Source: Mycobacterium sp. E1214
GTDB taxonomy: Bacteria > Actinomycetota > Actinomycetes > Mycobacteriales > Mycobacteriaceae
Direction: 5' to 3'
Assembly (NCBI RefSeq): GCF_001666755.1
Contig: NZ_LZJC01000097.1
Span: 22,372 to 86,371, forward strand
DNA: 64,000 nt
Both the position numbers and the translations under genes were made by a program. Shown here piece after piece: positions 43,374-51,400 of this stretch (within the stretch, counting starts at the first letter, position 1; the number at the start of each line of letters is the position of its first letter). The notes beneath the pieces were generated by a model, which searched no databases, was not told the DNA's origin, and was given only the letters and a program-made list of their open reading frames with translations.

Positions 43374-44180
43374 TCATCGCGGGTGGCCCAGCAACGTCAG
43401 CGCGGCGTCCGCCGCATCGAGGACGGCACCCGCGCGGGCGCCGGCGCCCTCGGCGAGGTCGACCACCAGCCGGACGTCCTTGCGCAGCAGGCCACCCGCG
43501 ACGCCCGCCAGGCGGTCCAATCCCCCAATGCCGCCAAGGGCGTTCAGCGCGAAGCTGTTTGCGCTGCCCCGCGACACCACCTCGGTGAGGCGCTCGGGGG
43601 AGACGCCGAGCTGCTCTGCCAACGCCAGGGTGGTCGCCGCGGTGGCCAGGTTCGCGGTGAACAGCAAGTTGTTGAGCAGCTTGGTGGTCTGCCCCGAACC
43701 CAATGCCCCCAGGTGGACGACCGGGTCGGCGTAGGTCTCGAAGACGGGTCGGCAGCGCTCGACGACGTCGCCCGCTCCGCCGACCATCACCATCAGCCGG
43801 CCCTGTTCGGCCGCCGGGCCGCCGCCGCTGACCGGGGCATCGATCACCGAGACGCCCTGTGCGGCAGCCCTTTCGGCCAGCCTGCGGCAGGTGTCGGGAT
43901 GCACGGTGCTGTGCACAGCGAGCACGCCGCCGGACGGCATCGCCGACAACACACCGCCGGCGAGCTCGTCGACGTCGCCGTCGGCGACCACGCACAGGCA
44001 CACCAGGTCGCTGGCCGCGCCGAGCTCGGCCGGGGACCCCGCGATGTTCGCGGCGGTGTCGGCGAAGGGTTCGAGGGTCTCGGCTCGCCGGGCCCACAGC
44101 GTGATCGGGTAGCCGCCGTCGGCGATGCGCCGCGCCATGGGGGCGCCCTGGCTGCCCAGGCCGATGAAGCCGACTCTCAT
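43374..44180 (-). CDS. 3-hydroxyisobutyrate dehydrogenase-like oxidoreductase
   Basis: A 268-residue beta-hydroxyacid dehydrogenase. The N terminus MRVGFIGLGSQGAPMARRI is the NAD(P) fold. DAPVSGGGPAAEQGRL matches the substrate-binding signature, and the catalytic Lys lies in GQTTKLLNNLL. It would oxidise a beta-hydroxy acid or reduce the aldehyde. ATG 44180 overlaps the hydrolase stop by four bases. It is third in a leftward unit after the DUF35-thiolase and an alpha/beta hydrolase. Confidence 0.88.
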   Translation of the reverse strand: MRVGFIGLGSQGAPMARRIADGGYPITLWARRAETLEPFADTAANIAGSPAELGAASDLVCLCVVADGDVDELAGGVLSAMPSGGVLAVHSTVHPDTCRRLAERAAAQGVSVIDAPVSGGGPAAEQGRLMVMVGGAGDVVERCRPVFETYADPVVHLGALGSGQTTKLLNNLLFTANLATAATTLALAEQLGVSPERLTEVVSRGSANSFALNALGGIGGLDRLAGVAGGLLRKDVRLVVDLAEGAGARAGAVLDAADAALTLLGHPR

Positions 44181-45067
44181 TGCGGCGTCCCCGTCGGCAC
44201 CGGCGGCGTCGCCCCCGACAGGCATTCGCCGAAGAACGCCAGCACCCGCGCGTGATACGCGGGCGCCGTGTACCCCAGGCTCATGTTGTGGCCGGCGTCG
44301 GGTTGCCGGTAGCTGGTGAACCGGGGCGCGCCCGAGAACAGGGATTCGATCTCGGCGACCGCGGAAGTGTCGTGCTGCCAGACCTTTTCGTGCTCGGCGA
44401 CGCTGAATTGCAGGGGGACGGTGACGGCGGAGGCCAGCGCGGGGAAGTCCTGGCGGCCCCAATCCGACACCATCTGGTCCTCGTAGGCCGGTGCCGTCGG
44501 CGACACGGTGGCGCCCCCGAGCACCTCGGGGGGATACAGCGCCTCCGGGTGCCAGAGCAGTTCCCGCAGGCCGGCCGGACGGCGCTCGCGAGTGGCCGCT
44601 TTCAGGATCTCGCGGGCCGCGGGGTGATAGTGCCGGCCGGTGCCGGCCAGTTCGATGCCCAGCAGGTCGGCGCCGCGCTCGTCGGCGGCCATCCTCAAGA
44701 CCAGCTCACAGCCCCCGGAATGACCCACCAGGAACATCCCGGCGCCGCGGGGCCGGTCGCCCAGGATGCGATCGACCGCCGCGTACGCCAGGTCGACCCG
44801 CTGCGCGGGGCGCGCCATCGCCTCGGGGTAGGGGGCCGAGCTGCCGTAGCCGGGCCGGTCGAGCGCGATCACCGTGAACCCGGCCGCGGCCCCGGCCCGC
44901 GCGAAGGACAGCGAGGGATGACCGGGACAGTCGAAGTAGAGCGCGGTGGTGCCGCCGCCGTGCAGGGCGACGATGACGGCGGCCGGTTGCTCGGCCTCGG
45001 CGATGAGCGCCGACATCGGCACGCCGGCGACGATGACCAGCCTCGGCCGGGGCGCGGGCTGGCTCAT
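44177..45067 (-). CDS. Alpha/beta hydrolase
   Basis: A 296-residue alpha/beta hydrolase with IVALHGGGTTALYF (oxyanion region), the nucleophile elbow GHSGGCEL (Ser) and the catalytic His in DAGHNMSLG. It overlaps both neighbours by four bases (ATGA pattern), so the three genes are translated together. An esterase, thioesterase or C-C hydrolase role is possible; the sequence does not separate these. Confidence 0.85.
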   Translation of the reverse strand: MSQPAPRPRLVIVAGVPMSALIAEAEQPAAVIVALHGGGTTALYFDCPGHPSLSFARAGAAAGFTVIALDRPGYGSSAPYPEAMARPAQRVDLAYAAVDRILGDRPRGAGMFLVGHSGGCELVLRMAADERGADLLGIELAGTGRHYHPAAREILKAATRERRPAGLRELLWHPEALYPPEVLGGATVSPTAPAYEDQMVSDWGRQDFPALASAVTVPLQFSVAEHEKVWQHDTSAVAEIESLFSGAPRFTSYRQPDAGHNMSLGYTAPAYHARVLAFFGECLSGATPPVPTGTPQ

Positions 45068-46716
45068 GCGTCGGACCGCAACAGCAGCACTCCGCTGGGG
45101 GTGAGCCCGCCGCTGCTCACGACGCCGACGCGCGCGTCGGTGACCTGCCGGTCGCCGGCCTCCCCGCGCAGCTGGGTGACGGCCTCGTGGATCAGGCCCA
45201 TGCCGTGGGTGCGCCCGTGGGAGAGCTGACCGCCGTGGGTGTTCAGCGGCAGCTGGCCGTCGCGGGCGATGTTCTTACCGCCGTCGAGGAAGTCCTTGGC
45301 CTCGCCGATGCCGCAGAATCCCAGCGCCTCGATCCACGACAGGCAATTCATGGTGAACCCGTCGTACAGTTCGGCGACGTCGACGTCGGTCGGTCGTAGC
45401 GAGGTGCGGGTCCATAGGTGCGCCGCCTGGCCGAGCACCTGCGGCTCGTGCGTCAATGTGCTTTGGTCCCAATCGATTCGCTCGAGGATCTGGGTTCCCA
45501 CCGCCTCCACCAGCACGGGCGGCTTGGCCAGGTCCCGGGCGGCGTCCACGGCCGACACGATGACCGCGATCGCCCCGTCGCACGGCACGTCGCAGTCGTA
45601 AAGGCCGAACGGCGTCGTGATGGGCCGCGCGCCCAGGTAGTCCTCCATCGTCAGGGGGGACCGGTACACCGCGGTCGGGTTGAGCTCGGCGTTGGCGCGT
45701 TGGTTGAGCGCGATCCAGCCCAGCGTCTCGCGCGTCGTGCCGTATCGATCAAAGTGGCGCTGCGCGTTCATGGCCAGGGTGTGGGCCGCCGACGTGGCCC
45801 CGAACGGGAACTGCCAACCCGCCATCCGGCCCATCGACGGGGTGATCTTGCCCTGCTTCATCAGCTCCTTGTGGCTCGCTTCCCACAGGGTGCGAAAGCA
45901 CAGCACGTGGCGGGCCAGGCCGCCGGCGACCGCGAGCATCGCGGCGATCACCGACCCGCCCGGTCCGAACGTCTCGATCCCGCCGTTGTGCCAGGTGGGC
46001 CGGATTCCCAGGGCGGCCTCGAGGGCGGTCACGCCGCCCTCGCCGAAGCCCCCGACGTTACCGGCGCCCGGGTAGGTCGACAGGCCGTCGATGTCGTCGA
46101 AGGTCAGGCCGGCGTCGGCGATCGCCGCCTCGCACGCCTGCACCGTCAGCGACAACGGCGGCTGCATCAGCCGCCGCCCGATCGGAGACATGCCGATCCC
46201 GGTGAGGGCGACCTTGTCCTCGAACTTCTCCGCGGTCACCATGGGCCGGACGTAGTCACCAAAGCGTTCCGGCGCGATCTCGTCGACCGGCGGTGCGCCG
46301 GCGTCGGCAGCGGCGCTGGGCTTGAACAGCGGCAACCACACGTCGTCGGCGTGTTCGAAGACGACCTCTACCGGCTGGCCCAGCTGCAATCGTTCGGGAT
46401 CGGCCTCGACGATGTTGGTGGTGAGCCGGACCCGCGGGTCCTCGGCGATCGCGACCTGCGCGATCACGTACGGCGCCGGCATGCCGGGCAGGCTGAACCG
46501 GTGATTGACGGTGAAGCCGGCGAGCGTCGCCTTTCCCGAGACCGCCCGCACCCCGATGTCGCGGGAGCGGCAGTAGCGGCACACCGGGGCCGGCGGGTGG
46601 AGGAGCGACGCGCAGGCGCGGCATTCCTGCAGGCGCAACGTGCCGTCCGCGCCGGAGGTCCAGAAGAACTCGTTGTCCTGCGTGATCAACGGCAGCGGAC
46701 GTCCGGGTGCTGACAC
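45064..46716 (-). CDS. Fused DUF35 (OB-fold/zinc ribbon) and thiolase-like protein
   Basis: A 550-residue two-part protein. Residues 1 to about 130 are a DUF35 module with a zinc ribbon (Cys32, Cys35, Cys46, Cys49) and an OB fold. Residues about 165-550 are a thiolase/SCP2-type module with VAELYDGFTMN and NTHGGQLSHGRTHG. In steroid side-chain degradation, separate DUF35 (ChsH2-like) and Ltp2-type proteins form a retro-aldolase; here both parts are in one chain. A retro-aldol C-C cleavage of a beta-hydroxyacyl-CoA is therefore a good guess. Operator site 6 lies 52 bases upstream of ATG 46716. It leads the leftward unit with a hydrolase and a dehydrogenase. Confidence 0.87.
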   Translation of the reverse strand: MSAPGRPLPLITQDNEFFWTSGADGTLRLQECRACASLLHPPAPVCRYCRSRDIGVRAVSGKATLAGFTVNHRFSLPGMPAPYVIAQVAIAEDPRVRLTTNIVEADPERLQLGQPVEVVFEHADDVWLPLFKPSAAADAGAPPVDEIAPERFGDYVRPMVTAEKFEDKVALTGIGMSPIGRRLMQPPLSLTVQACEAAIADAGLTFDDIDGLSTYPGAGNVGGFGEGGVTALEAALGIRPTWHNGGIETFGPGGSVIAAMLAVAGGLARHVLCFRTLWEASHKELMKQGKITPSMGRMAGWQFPFGATSAAHTLAMNAQRHFDRYGTTRETLGWIALNQRANAELNPTAVYRSPLTMEDYLGARPITTPFGLYDCDVPCDGAIAVIVSAVDAARDLAKPPVLVEAVGTQILERIDWDQSTLTHEPQVLGQAAHLWTRTSLRPTDVDVAELYDGFTMNCLSWIEALGFCGIGEAKDFLDGGKNIARDGQLPLNTHGGQLSHGRTHGMGLIHEAVTQLRGEAGDRQVTDARVGVVSSGGLTPSGVLLLRSDA

Positions 46717-46768
46717 GTCACCTCCGAGGGTCGCCCCCCGAAGCCGCGGAGGACCGTTATTCGAATAC

Positions 46769-46783
46769 GAGAATCACGTTATC
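46769..46783. promoter_or_regulatory. Operator site 6, GAGAATCACGTTATC
   Basis: It matches 10 of 12 bases of GAGAAT-N3-ATTCTC, with a perfect left half. It lies 52 bases before the DUF35-thiolase gene. The GTTATC right half recurs at site 10. Confidence 0.65.
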
Positions 46784-46826
46784 ACCCGCGCCCGCCGCGA
46801 TCGAGAACGCCGGCGCGGGCCCGGAG

Positions 46827-47123
46827 CTATCGGGTGAAGCCCCACTCCGCCTCGTTGTCCTCGGTCCGGACGCGCGCGGCCGGGTCGTCGGCGTCGGTCA
46901 GTGGCGGATGCGCGGCGCCGCGGCGACGCTCCCCGAGCTCGGTGATGGCGTGCACCGGGCAGTCCAGCAGCGCGCGCAGGACCGCGTCGCGGTCCCCCTC
47001 GGCCACGGTGCCGTCGCCGACGAGCGCGGCGTAACCCCAGTCGTCCAGCGAAAAGTACCCGGGCGCGTGCTTGGCGCAGATGCCGAAGCCGTCGCACACC
47101 GTGCGGTCCAACCGGATCCTCAT
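46827..47123 (-). CDS. 3Fe-4S ferredoxin with C-terminal extension
   Basis: A 98-residue ferredoxin, 30 residues longer than the others in this window. The cluster ligands are Cys10, Cys16 and Cys55; the variable position 13 is Phe (CDGFGIC). The extra C-terminal 35 residues are charged, Arg-, Asp- and Glu-rich, and end NEAEWGFTR. ATG 47123 overlaps the stop of the NuoF-like gene, so the two proteins are made together; the NuoF-like protein is the probable NADH-dependent reductase of this ferredoxin. Confidence 0.88.
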   Translation of the reverse strand: MRIRLDRTVCDGFGICAKHAPGYFSLDDWGYAALVGDGTVAEGDRDAVLRALLDCPVHAITELGERRRGAAHPPLTDADDPAARVRTEDNEAEWGFTR

Positions 47124-48418
47124 GCGTGCCTCCCGGCTTCCGCCTCGTAGGGCCGCTCGGTGCGCGGTGCGTCGTGCGCGCACTGCGGGCACGCCCCGGC
47201 CAGATGCGCCGCGACCTCGCCCGGGAACTGGTCGAGCAGGCTGGCGGCGACGTTGGTGGCGGCGTCCAGCGTCGCGCAGGCCCCGCGCCCCCGCAGCGTC
47301 ACCGACCAGCGGCGCAACCGGTCGACGTCGGCGGTCGTCGCCGCGCCGTCGCGCAGCGCGCCCGCGGCGGCGGCCATCGCGGCCGTCCCGTTGAAGCACG
47401 ACCCGCACTGCCCGGCGTTTTCACGGTCGAAATACGCCAGCACCGCCGCGGCGACCGCGACGGGGCAGTCTTGGGTGATCAGGGAGATCGCGCCGCACCC
47501 CAGCCCGCTGCCGATGCCGCGCATGGTCTCGTGGTCCAGGCGCGTATCGAGCACCGAGCGGTTCAACAACCCCGCGAAGTACCCACCCATCAGCGCGCCG
47601 CGCAGCTGCTCAGTCGCAACCCCATGCAGCGCAAGCAAATCGGTGAACGCCAGGCCATGCGGTAACTCGTAGAGCACCGGCGGCCGGCCCGCCCCGGTGA
47701 TGGTGGCCAGGAAGGTCCCCGGGGACAGCGCGGTGCCCTGCGCCCGGAACTCCGCCGCGCCCCGCGCCTGCAGGTAGGGCAGGTTGGCCAGGGTCTCGAC
47801 GTTGCTCACCAGCGTGGGGCGCTCCCCGACCCCCGCCTCGAACGGCCGGGGCGGCTTGTCGGTCGGCTTGGCCGGACCCCCGTTGATCAGCTGCACCGCG
47901 GCGGTCTCCTCGCCGGCGACGTAGCCGGACGGCACCGTCGACAGGCGCACCGCCACGTCGCCGAGGGCGCCGCGATCGAGCTCGCCGAGCGCGGTCTCGA
48001 CGCTGTGTGCGGCCTCCGGGTCGGAGACGTACACGTAGGCTTCGTCGGCGCCGACGATCGCCGCCGCCAACCGCAGGCCGTCCAGGACGAGGTGGGGCCG
48101 GTTGCGCAGCAGCCACCGGTCCTTGATCGACGCCGGTTCTCCCTCTTCGCCGTTGGCGACCACGACGGTGCCCGCGCCGAGCCGCCCGTTGTCGCGTACC
48201 GCACGCAGCTTCACCGCCAGCGGGAAGGCCGCCCCGCCCCGGCCGAGCAGACCGCTGGCGGCGACGTCGCTCAGCAGGGCCTCGGCGTCGGCGAGCGGCC
48301 GGTACCCGCCGGACCGCCCGTAGTTGGCGAGATCCTCGCGCGCCGAGACGGTCAGCAAGCGCGGCGGGCAGCCCGGGAGCGTGGCGGTGGCGGTGGTCGC
48401 GGATTCGGTGGTGTTCAC
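47120..48418 (-). CDS. NuoF-like NADH-oxidising flavoprotein (51-kDa subunit family)
   Basis: A 432-residue protein of the NuoF/51-kDa complex I family. It shows the NADH/FMN glycine loop GRGGAAFPLAVKL, NGEEGEPASIKDRWL (FMN), an SLBB region (YELPHGLAFTDLLALHG) and the C-terminal iron-sulfur Cys set (NAGQCGSCFNG; RGRGACATL), followed by an extra CPQC. No NuoE or NuoG is nearby, so it is not complex I. Four-base overlap with a ferredoxin gene suggests an NADH-to-ferredoxin reductase feeding P450s or the Rieske oxygenase. GTG 48418 is the start; the upstream frame has no ribosome site. Confidence 0.87.
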   Translation of the reverse strand: MNTTESATTATATLPGCPPRLLTVSAREDLANYGRSGGYRPLADAEALLSDVAASGLLGRGGAAFPLAVKLRAVRDNGRLGAGTVVVANGEEGEPASIKDRWLLRNRPHLVLDGLRLAAAIVGADEAYVYVSDPEAAHSVETALGELDRGALGDVAVRLSTVPSGYVAGEETAAVQLINGGPAKPTDKPPRPFEAGVGERPTLVSNVETLANLPYLQARGAAEFRAQGTALSPGTFLATITGAGRPPVLYELPHGLAFTDLLALHGVATEQLRGALMGGYFAGLLNRSVLDTRLDHETMRGIGSGLGCGAISLITQDCPVAVAAAVLAYFDRENAGQCGSCFNGTAAMAAAAGALRDGAATTADVDRLRRWSVTLRGRGACATLDAATNVAASLLDQFPGEVAAHLAGACPQCAHDAPRTERPYEAEAGRHA

Positions 48419-48454
48419 GGCTGGCCTGACGTCGTCGTGGTTAGGCTTGCGCGC

Positions 48455-48928
48455 ATGCGAACTGCGGTGGTGCGCGTCAACGTCGATCCGGGCGGCGGCC
48501 TGTCCCCGGCGCAACTACGCGACGGCATGACGGCGCTCCTGCAACGCGCGGCCGAGGCCGGCGTCGACGTGGTGGACAGCGACCTCGTGGCCATGCCGGT
48601 CACCCGCCGCGAGGTGGAACTGCTGATCGCCTCCGACGACGGCGAACAGGCGCGGCGCGCGGCAATCACGCTCTGCGCGAACGTGTTCGGCGCCTCCCCG
48701 GTGCCGGGGGTCACCACGTTCATCAGCCGCGGGACCGACGACGACGCGCACGGCGTGTTGTCCGCGTTCGGCCTCACCGGCGAGATCGCGCGCACCCCCG
48801 GCGACGACGGGTTCGACATCGTGCACGTGACGCTGCGCGAGGCGGACCTCGACCGCATCCCGGAGAGCCGGGTGCACACGGCGCTGGAGGCGTCGCTGAA
48901 TTGTGAGGTCCACATTCGCACCGTGTGA
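48455..48928 (+). CDS. Conserved protein of unknown function
   Basis: A 157-residue protein I do not recognise. It begins RTAVVRVNVDPGGGLSPAQL and reads as a regular alpha/beta protein: a strand, helix (DGMTALLQRAAEAG), strand and further repeats, without signal peptide, membrane segment or metal motif. ATG 48455 starts 36 bases from the divergent NuoF-like gene. It converges with a hydrolase gene, with 5 bases between stops. The pattern could suit a ferredoxin-like or ACT-like fold, which is a guess from strand order. Confidence 0.7.
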   Translation: MRTAVVRVNVDPGGGLSPAQLRDGMTALLQRAAEAGVDVVDSDLVAMPVTRREVELLIASDDGEQARRAAITLCANVFGASPVPGVTTFISRGTDDDAHGVLSAFGLTGEIARTPGDDGFDIVHVTLREADLDRIPESRVHTALEASLNCEVHIRTV

Positions 48929-48933
48929 CACCA

Positions 48934-49800
48934 TCACTTGCCCAAAAAGTCCAGGATGGCGGGCGCCGCCTGCACCCACGTGTCGAACATGTTGAAGTGC
49001 TTGACCCGCCCCGCGGCGCGGTCCTCCGAGGCGCGCTCCCAGGCGTCCTCCGGCCACGGCGGGTCGATGAGCGTGGATCCCTTGATCAGGCAGCTGACCT
49101 CGAGCGAGGTCCGCTTGGGGTGATCCAGGTCGTTCTCGCCGCCGCGAATAATCAACGTGGGCACCCGGATTCGGTCGAACATCTCGTCCTCGACCCCGGG
49201 GATCGTCTGCCCCGGCTTGGAGACGAAGGCGTTGAGCCAGCGCATCATCACCTTGAGGAATTCGTCGCGGTCGAAATCGAGCAGCCGCTGCTTGTTGGCC
49301 GGGTTCTGCTCGATGCGATCCCGCCACTCCTGGACCTTCGCCACGCCCTCCATCCCGGTGCCGCGCACCGCGAGGATGCTCGGAATGATGTAGAAGGACC
49401 CCAGGACGAAGGTGCCGTAGACCCCGCCGACGATGTTCCACACCACCAACTTCTCGACGAGTTCCGGGTAGAGCATCGTGATCAGCATGGAATCCCTTGC
49501 GCCGCCGGACCCGCCGGCCAGGATGCACCGGTCGACGCCGAGCTCGCCGAGCAGCCCGCGCAGCGTTTCGGCGCGCATGTGTGACTCGCTTTGGCCGTAG
49601 AACTGCACGTCGGAGGCGCCGCAGTTGGGTCGGTCCCACAGCAGGATCCGATAGCCCCCCGCCGCGAGCGCCTCCGCCAGCGGCCGCAGGCCCTCGATGT
49701 CCTTGCTGAACCGGCCGCCCGGCGTCAACACGATGAGATCACCACCGCCGCCCAAGATTTCGTAGACGACGTCTCCCCCGTTGACTTCGATTGCTGGCAC
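48934..49800 (-). CDS. Alpha/beta hydrolase
   Basis: A 288-residue alpha/beta hydrolase with LIVLTPGGRFSKD (oxyanion region), YRILLWDRPNCGASD, the nucleophile elbow AGGSGGARDS (Ser) and a C-terminal His in RVKHFNMFDTW. It resembles the haloperoxidase/meta-cleavage hydrolase class. It follows the Rieske ferredoxin by 15 bases in a leftward unit with two amidohydrolases. The substrate is unknown. Confidence 0.85.
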   Translation of the reverse strand: MPAIEVNGGDVVYEILGGGGDLIVLTPGGRFSKDIEGLRPLAEALAAGGYRILLWDRPNCGASDVQFYGQSESHMRAETLRGLLGELGVDRCILAGGSGGARDSMLITMLYPELVEKLVVWNIVGGVYGTFVLGSFYIIPSILAVRGTGMEGVAKVQEWRDRIEQNPANKQRLLDFDRDEFLKVMMRWLNAFVSKPGQTIPGVEDEMFDRIRVPTLIIRGGENDLDHPKRTSLEVSCLIKGSTLIDPPWPEDAWERASEDRAAGRVKHFNMFDTWVQAAPAILDFLGK

Positions 49801-49815
49801 CCGATTCTCCTGTGG

Positions 49816-50226
49816 TTAGGCCATCACCAGAACGTCGTTGCCGACGACCCGCACCGGGTAGGTGCGGATGCTCCACTCCGGCTTGACCGCGGTGGTGCCG
49901 GTCGCCAGCTCGAATCCCCATTGGTGCCAGGGACAGTAGATGTACTCGAGGTCGCGCACCATCACCGAGTCCCCGGGCGCCGTTTCGTCGACGACCGTGC
50001 GGCCCCGGGCGCGGCCGGAGCACAGCGGACCGCCCTGATGTGGGCAGTAATTCGCGATGGCGTAGAAGCTGCCGTTGACGTTGTACACGCCGACGCCGTG
50101 CCGCCCGATCGGCACCAATTTGTGGGTGCCCGGCGGGATCTCGTCCACCGTGGCCACGACGTGCTCGCGGCCCTGGGCGAGGCGGGGTTGGGGCCGACTG
50201 GTCGCGGGCCCTCGGTCGGTCGTCAA
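49816..50226 (-). CDS. Rieske 2Fe-2S ferredoxin
   Basis: A 136-residue Rieske-type protein. The ligands are in CPHQGG (Cys, His) and CPWHQWGF (Cys, His), separated by about 35 residues, longer than in bare Rieske ferredoxins; the insert includes ETAPGDSVMVRD. The N-terminal 25 residues are not part of the fold. It probably carries electrons to the Rieske oxygenase at 32527-33819, the only such oxygenase in the window. Its ATG lies at the very end of the preceding amidohydrolase gene. Confidence 0.88.
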   Translation of the reverse strand: MTTDRGPATSRPQPRLAQGREHVVATVDEIPPGTHKLVPIGRHGVGVYNVNGSFYAIANYCPHQGGPLCSGRARGRTVVDETAPGDSVMVRDLEYIYCPWHQWGFELATGTTAVKPEWSIRTYPVRVVGNDVLVMA

Positions 50227-50227
50227 C

Positions 50228-51373
50228 TCAGAGCACCCGGACTTGGCCCTCGAGGACCGGCACCGTCTCGGGGAGGTGGTAGGTCGCGATGCCGTTCTTG
50301 TACATCACCGCGTCGCGCGCCGCTTTGGGGAGGTGCTTGACCAGCCAGCGCGGGTCGTCGAAGGTCCAGTGCGGATAGTCCGACGAGAACAGCAGGATCT
50401 TCTCGCATTCCATCCACTCCAGGGCGCGGGTCAACTCGGTCTTGTCCTCCGGGTAGTCCAGCGGCTGGGTGGTGAACTTGATGTGGTCCTTGACGTATTC
50501 CGACGGCTTACGCTTGATGTCGACCCAGGACTTGCGGGCCTCGTAGATCGAATCCATCCGCCACATCAACGGCAGGATCCAACTGAATGCGTGCTCGACG
50601 AACACGATGCGCAGGGTCGGGAACCGGTCGAAGACCCCGTCGAAGATCAGGCTCATCACCTGGTTGGCCGCCAGCAGCGAGTAGGTGACCATGAAGTCGT
50701 GGTTGTAGCTGGGGAACCCGACGGGTGGGGTGGGTAATTCGTCGAACTGACTGCGCGACAGGTGGCAGCTCACCGTGATGTCGTGCTTGGTGGCGGCCGC
50801 CCAGATCGGGTCGTATTTGGGGTGGCCCCACGACGGCCGCGGCTCGGCCTTGATCAGGATCTGAGCCATGTATGGGTGGCCCGCCCACTTCTCGATCTCG
50901 GCGACGGAGGCGTCGGGCTCTTCGATGGCGATGCAGATCGAGCCGCGCCACCGCTGGTGCCAGTTGTTGTGGCCGTCCAGCCAGTGGTTGGCCTGCCAGT
51001 CGTTGAGCGCCGACGACATCGCGTGTTGCGCCTCGGGCAGGCGCGCCGGGTAGGCGGCGGGTTCCAGGATAGCGATGTCCGAGCCGGCCTCCATGATCAG
51101 CTGGCGAAACGCCAAATCCGGGTCGCTGCAGGGAAATTCGCCGTTAGCGGGAAAGGAGTCCACGCGCATCGCGTAGGAATGGGCGTAGTCGGGGGCGTCG
51201 TAGTAAATCTGCTCGCCCACGGTGCGGGTGAGGAAGTACTTGCTGCGCCAGGGTTCCGGGATGTAGGGGAGGAGCTCGCCGCGCTTGGGGGCCGGGTGGA
51301 CATCGGAGTCGACACACCGGACGGCGATGCGCTCGGCAGCGGGGACCCGCTCGTGGGAATGGGTCAAGGTCAT
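50228..51373 (-). CDS. ACMSD-like amidohydrolase (amidohydrolase family 2)
   Basis: A 381-residue TIM-barrel hydrolase/decarboxylase with a canonical-looking site: CVDSDVHPAP near residue 20, TVSCHLSRSQ in the middle and SSDYPHWT (Asp) near residue 333. It lies 27 bases after the related gene at 51401, whose metal-site Asp residues are missing, and runs on into the Rieske ferredoxin and a hydrolase. The two neighbours probably act as a pair. Confidence 0.86.
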   Translation of the reverse strand: MTLTHSHERVPAAERIAVRCVDSDVHPAPKRGELLPYIPEPWRSKYFLTRTVGEQIYYDAPDYAHSYAMRVDSFPANGEFPCSDPDLAFRQLIMEAGSDIAILEPAAYPARLPEAQHAMSSALNDWQANHWLDGHNNWHQRWRGSICIAIEEPDASVAEIEKWAGHPYMAQILIKAEPRPSWGHPKYDPIWAAATKHDITVSCHLSRSQFDELPTPPVGFPSYNHDFMVTYSLLAANQVMSLIFDGVFDRFPTLRIVFVEHAFSWILPLMWRMDSIYEARKSWVDIKRKPSEYVKDHIKFTTQPLDYPEDKTELTRALEWMECEKILLFSSDYPHWTFDDPRWLVKHLPKAARDAVMYKNGIATYHLPETVPVLEGQVRVL

Positions 51374-51400
51374 CTCGATCTCCTCGCTCCTGACTTGCCT

